Assembly (NCBI RefSeq): GCF_003952465.1
Contig: NZ_CP034448.1
Coordinates: 6,735,001-6,799,000 of the forward strand
Source: Mesorhizobium sp. M1B.F.Ca.ET.045.04.1.1
GTDB lineage: Bacteria; Pseudomonadota; Alphaproteobacteria; Rhizobiales; Rhizobiaceae
DNA: 64,000 nt
Direction: 5' to 3'
Made by a program: the position numbers and the translations under genes
Part shown: piece after piece, positions 60,768-64,000 of the stretch
Layout of the letters: every line of letters starts with the position of its first letter
How positions within the stretch are numbered: position 1 is the stretch's first letter
Notes under the pieces: model-generated
Databases searched by the model: none
Told to the model about the DNA's origin: nothing
Seen by the model: the letters and a program-made list of their open reading frames with translations, nothing else

Positions 60768-61502
60768 ATGGGAAAGCTTGAAGGTAAGGTTGCAGTCATC
60801 ACGGGTGGATCGAGCGGCATGGCGCTGGCAAGCGCCAAGCGGTTCGTTGAAGAAGGCGCCTATGTTTTCATAACGGGCCGGAGGCAGGAGGCGCTCGACG
60901 AGGCCGTCAGGCTGATTGGCCGGAACGTGACCGGCGTGCGCGGCGACGCGGCCGATCTCGACGACCTCGACCGTCTATTCGACACGGTTAAGCGGGAAAA
61001 GGGCAAGATCGACGTCCTGTACGCCAGCGCCGGCACGGGCGAAGCCGTCCCACTGGGCGAAATTACCGAGCAGTATTTCGATGCGACCTTCGGGCTGAAT
61101 ACGCGCGGCACACTGTTCACGGTGCAAAAGGCGTTGCCGCTGTTCAACGATGGCGGATCGATCTTCATGACCGGATCAGTTGCTTCGGTGAAGGGTTTTC
61201 CTGGTTACAGCGTGTATGCGGCGAGCAAGGCGGCGTTGCACGCATTCGCACGCGGGTGGCTCAACGAGCTGAAGGGCTGGAATATCCGGGTGAACGTGCT
61301 GCACCCGGGGCCGATCGCAACACCGATGCAGGACCAAGTTCTCACCGAGGAGGCGAAGCGGATGTTCGAATCCCTGATCCCGCGGGGAAAGATGGGGCGT
61401 CCCGAGGAAATTGCGACGGCCGCGGTGTTTCTTGCTTCAGACGATTCGAGCTTCGTGAACGGGGTGGAGCTGTCTGTCGACGGCGGCTTCTCGGCCATCT
61501 GA
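60768..61502 (+). CDS. Short-chain dehydrogenase/reductase (SDR) next to LysR
   Basis: The 244-residue classical SDR has KVAVITGGSSGMALASAKRF (NAD(P) motif with GxxxGM), YASAGTG, Ser in FMTGSVASVKG, catalytic YSVYAASK and HPGPIATPM. The start ATG 60768 has AAGGACAAGTC upstream. Divergent SDR genes are frequent LysR targets. The substrate is not predictable, but aldehyde or quinone reductase roles are common for this subfamily. Confidence 0.92.
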   Translation: MGKLEGKVAVITGGSSGMALASAKRFVEEGAYVFITGRRQEALDEAVRLIGRNVTGVRGDAADLDDLDRLFDTVKREKGKIDVLYASAGTGEAVPLGEITEQYFDATFGLNTRGTLFTVQKALPLFNDGGSIFMTGSVASVKGFPGYSVYAASKAALHAFARGWLNELKGWNIRVNVLHPGPIATPMQDQVLTEEAKRMFESLIPRGKMGRPEEIATAAVFLASDDSSFVNGVELSVDGGFSAI

Positions 61503-61715
61503 AATCGCGCCGATCGCGGGAAGTGGCTGACCGTCCGGCCGCGCGGAACTCGTTCACGGCAGGCGTCCACGCGTCAATTCAGGAATTCGAACCGATGACG
61601 CGCATCGCTTGGGTGGCGGTCCGAAGATCTCGCGAAGGTCACCATGCAGCGAAACGGATAACCCGGCGCCGTTGAAGGCCGGGGAATCAATATCAACACG
61701 GATCGGAGAAGTATC

Positions 61716-62315
61716 ATGAGCTATGCGATTGTAGGATTCGGTGCGGTAGGCCAAGCCCTCGCCCGGGCCTTCGCCCGTAAGAACATCAAGGTGGCCGTCG
61801 CGAGCCGCCGGCCTCCCGAGGCGTTGGCGCCGCAGGCTCGGGCGATTGGACCCACGGTCGTCGCCAAGTCGCTGCGGGATGCACTTGAGGCCGACACAAT
61901 CATCTTGGCGGTCCCGTTCGGGGAGCATCGCGAGATTGCGAAGACCCTGCCGAGCTGGAAAGGCAAGACAGTCATTGACGCGACGAACGCGTTTCCAGTC
62001 CCTGAAGAGCTGGACGGTCTCCCGTCCTCCGCCTTTGTCGCGAAGGCGTTTACCGGCGCCAAGCTCGTGAAAGGGTTCAATCACTTGGTTGCGGCCACCC
62101 TGGCTACCGATCCGATCGTCGAGGGCGGCCACCGGGTCGTCTTTCTGTCGGGCGACGACGAGGACGCGACCGCTCCCGTGGCGGATTTGGCCAAACAACT
62201 CGGGTTCGCACCCGTCAAGCTGGGAAAGCTCAACGAGGGTGGCGCGCTGGTGCACGCACGCGGCCGCAGCTGGGGCCGGCTCATCTTCCAGGATTTGTTC
62301 AAGAAGGAGCAGTAA
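61716..62315 (+). CDS. NADPH-dependent F420-reductase-like dinucleotide-binding protein
   Basis: This 199-residue protein has the N-terminal Rossmann motif YAIVGFGAVGQALARAFARK with NADP-type VASRR, then ILAVPFGEH, VIDATNAF, LVKGFNHLVAA and FLSGDDEDA, the layout of the Fno-like family (cl. NAD-binding F420 reductase). Proteobacteria lack F420 mostly, so the real acceptor is unknown. It is three bases upstream of the SRPBCC gene; the two are cotranscribed. Confidence 0.87.
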   Translation: MSYAIVGFGAVGQALARAFARKNIKVAVASRRPPEALAPQARAIGPTVVAKSLRDALEADTIILAVPFGEHREIAKTLPSWKGKTVIDATNAFPVPEELDGLPSSAFVAKAFTGAKLVKGFNHLVAATLATDPIVEGGHRVVFLSGDDEDATAPVADLAKQLGFAPVKLGKLNEGGALVHARGRSWGRLIFQDLFKKEQ

Positions 62316-62318
62316 TCG

Positions 62319-62819
62319 ATGTACGATCGTGTGATTTGGCCTGCGAAGTACGATCCCAAAACGTCGGCCATCTATGCGCTCAACGACATCAACGCGAAGG
62401 CGCCCCCCGAAGTGGTATGGAGGCTGTTGGTCGACGCCGAGAACTGGTCGAGTTATTTCCCTCCCGAAGACCAGGTCAAGATCCTGAGCGGTGAAAGGGA
62501 GCTAGCGCGCGGGACCAAATACAGCCGGGTGACGGTTGGCTTCCCGATGAGCCTCGTCGTCACGGAGTGCGAGCCCTCACGCCGGCTTGCATGGGCGACG
62601 ACTGTCAACGGCGATGAGACCGGCTCGAGTGCATACCATGGGTGGGTCATCACCCCCACCGATGATGGGTGCCACGTGTTGACGGAGGAAACCCAGCAGG
62701 GACCCTGGTTCCTCGAGGAGCTCGGACGAAAGCGTCCCGGAGCGCTTTATCGCTATCACCAGGAATGGGTCGAACGCCTCGCCCGCGCGGCGGAGGCGGA
62801 AGTAGTCAGGGAAGGCTAA
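62319..62819 (+). CDS. SRPBCC-family ligand-binding protein
   Basis: The 166-residue protein has NDINAKAPPEVVWRLLVDAENWSSYFPPEDQVKILSG, VTVGFPMSLVVTECEPSRRLAWATTV and a C-terminal helix after ALYRYHQEW, as in polyketide cyclase/SRPBCC proteins. It follows the F420-reductase-like gene by three bases and precedes an SDR by 89. The trio may act on a common hydrophobic compound. Confidence 0.85.
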   Translation: MYDRVIWPAKYDPKTSAIYALNDINAKAPPEVVWRLLVDAENWSSYFPPEDQVKILSGERELARGTKYSRVTVGFPMSLVVTECEPSRRLAWATTVNGDETGSSAYHGWVITPTDDGCHVLTEETQQGPWFLEELGRKRPGALYRYHQEWVERLARAAEAEVVREG

Positions 62820-62908
62820 CCCATTTGTCCTGAAGCCGGGCGGCCCCGCCGCCCGGGCATCATTCGCAGTGAGCAGAGCGCCGGCCGTGCCGGCCAATAT
62901 GGAATGAC

Positions 62909-63721
62909 ATGAATATCGACCTTAAAGGTAAGACGGCCATCGTCACCGGCTCAACGGCGGGTATCGGCCGCGCCACCGCGGAGGGCTTGGCCCGCGCCGG
63001 GGCATCGGTTGTTATCAGCGGCCGGGGGACCTCGCGAGTCGACGAGGCCGTGCGGCAAATTCGGCAGGCTGTCCCCGGGAGCGAGGTCGCCGGCGTTGCA
63101 GCAGACTTGGCGACCGTGGAGGGTGTCGGGGCCTTCATAGCGCAGGCGCCGGACGCCGATATCCTCGTGAACAACGTGGGTACGGCGCATATCCGGGATT
63201 ACAATGGCATCGAGGACGTCGCGAAGATCCCCGACGAAGACTGGCTTGGCCTGTTCGAACTAAACGTCATGAGCGGCGTGCGGATGACGCGCCACTACCT
63301 GCCGCGCATGGTGAAGAAGAGTTGGGGCCGCGTCGTGTTCGTCAGCAGCGAGTCCGCGGTCAACATCCCCAAGGAGATGCTCGACTACGGCGTGACCAAG
63401 ACCGCGCAACTCGCCGTCTCGCGCGGGCTTGCGGAGGCGGTCGCGGGCACGGGCGTCACCGTCAACGCTGTCCTGCCAGGACCAACGCGGTCCGAGATCC
63501 TAGGCGACTTCATGGCGAAGCAGGCCGAGGCGAACGGGATCACTCAGGAGCAGGCCGAACAAGGCTTCCTGAAGGCGATGCGTCCGACCACCCTCATTCA
63601 GCGTTTCGCGACCGCGGAAGAAGTGGCCAACATGATCATTTACGCCTGCTCGGACCAGGCTTCCGCGACGACCGGCGCCGCGCTGCGGGTGGACGGCGGC
63701 GTGGTCCGCTTCGTCGCCTAG
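62909..63721 (+). CDS. Short-chain dehydrogenase/reductase (SDR)
   Basis: The 270-residue classical SDR has KTAIVTGSTAGIGRATAEGLARAG, ILVNNVGTAH, Ser in VFVSSESAVN, catalytic YGVTK (MLDYGVTKTAQLAVSRG) and NAVLPGPTRSEI. The 3-oxoacyl-ACP-reductase-like pattern is common in SDRs with small-molecule substrates. It is the last gene in the window and probably belongs with the preceding two genes. Confidence 0.92.
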   Translation: MNIDLKGKTAIVTGSTAGIGRATAEGLARAGASVVISGRGTSRVDEAVRQIRQAVPGSEVAGVAADLATVEGVGAFIAQAPDADILVNNVGTAHIRDYNGIEDVAKIPDEDWLGLFELNVMSGVRMTRHYLPRMVKKSWGRVVFVSSESAVNIPKEMLDYGVTKTAQLAVSRGLAEAVAGTGVTVNAVLPGPTRSEILGDFMAKQAEANGITQEQAEQGFLKAMRPTTLIQRFATAEEVANMIIYACSDQASATTGAALRVDGGVVRFVA

Positions 63722-64000
63722 CTACCAACAGCGCCGTAGACCTTCGGGGAGACGCGCAAAAGCCGTTATAGTGCTCGAACGAAGATTAAGCTCCCCCTGA
63801 CGTCCGGTGGCGGCGTACCCCGCCGGTAAGGCGGTAGTTGATCGGATCGGTTGACACGGTCCGCTTCGGGGCCGCAAGCGGACTGACGGCTTTGGGATGG
63901 TTAGGCTAGAAAAGCGGACGGATGCTTCCGGAGTATCCCGGTCGTAGGCGCCCCGTCAGCGGCGCCGGAACCGACAGCGGTATCGGAGAGAGCCGGAAAG
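63722..64000. other. Non-coding, hairpin-rich end of the window
   Basis: No frame in these 279 bases has coding character. Several hairpins are visible by eye: CCGCC-GGTAA-GGCGG near 63820, GTCCGCTT...AAGCGGAC near 63860-63890, and GGCGCC...GGCGCC near 63950-63967. A TAGTGCTCGAACGAAG stretch near 63768 precedes them. This looks like the beginning of a structured RNA, possibly a group II intron or riboswitch-like leader running beyond the window. The identity is unproven. Confidence 0.3.

Noticed and set aside
1..64000. tRNA, rRNA, CRISPR arrays, transposases and phage genes
   Set aside because: No tRNA-like clover sequences, rRNA, spaced direct repeats, DDE transposase or phage structural genes were recognised by eye.

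Overview
The window looks like chromosomal DNA of a high-GC alphaproteobacterium of the Hyphomicrobiales, most likely Mesorhizobium or a close relative. This is inferred from the gene families and codon use (rhizobial-type T6SS locus, PaoABC-type oxidoreductase, rhizobial-style palindromic intergenic repeats); no rRNA, tRNA or other taxonomic marker was found.

Region 1 (1-26.1 kb) is one end of a type VI secretion system (T6SS) locus. It holds a truncated ketoacyl-synthase-like gene, a TIGR02270 HEAT-like gene, a DUF6484 gene, the spike VgrG, the FHA protein TagH, TssL with a fused OmpA domain, TssM, and the phosphatase/kinase pair PppA and PpkA. These are followed by DUF1036, a two-domain M23/transglycosylase-like wall hydrolase, and a run of exported proteins: three caspase-fold proteins (C-terminal peptidoglycan-binding, CxxCH and SEL1 domains), two OmpA-type proteins (one fused to YceI), a DUF6931 protein and a small lipoprotein. 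Sheath, baseplate and ClpV genes are absent and probably lie to the left. The clustering suggests a phosphorylation-controlled T6SS with periplasmic wall-remodelling and caspase-like partners.

Region 2 (26.3-38.2 kb) is metabolic: a histidine/phenylalanine ammonia-lyase homologue that appears to lack the MIO triad, S-formylglutathione hydrolase, a PaoABC-type molybdenum aldehyde oxidoreductase operon, an EmrAB-like efflux pair, and a DapA-family aldolase with a D-2-hydroxyacid dehydrogenase.

Region 3 (38.5-58.0 kb) is a surface-polysaccharide locus: two O-antigen ligase/polymerase-type proteins, an asparagine-synthetase-type amidotransferase, two related methyltransferases, a UDP-glucuronate-4-epimerase-like enzyme, a nucleotide-sugar dehydrogenase, glycosyltransferases, an ABC transporter, a membrane-anchored transglutaminase-like protein, an OafA-type acyltransferase with SGNH domain, an epimerase and a short MraY/WecA-like transferase. 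Dehydrogenase, epimerase and amidotransferase together suggest a uronic acid or uronamide in the polymer.

Region 4 (58.2-63.7 kb) holds small regulatory and redox genes: ArsR plus SRPBCC (with a 38-bp perfect palindrome over the ArsR start), LysR divergent from an SDR, an F420-reductase-like protein, another SRPBCC protein and another SDR. The last 280 bases are non-coding and rich in hairpins.

Three genes (caspase-SEL1, asnB-like and a glycosyltransferase) are each split by a single-base frameshift. Each is repaired by adding one G (plus strand) to a G run, which points to sequencing under-calls rather than decay.
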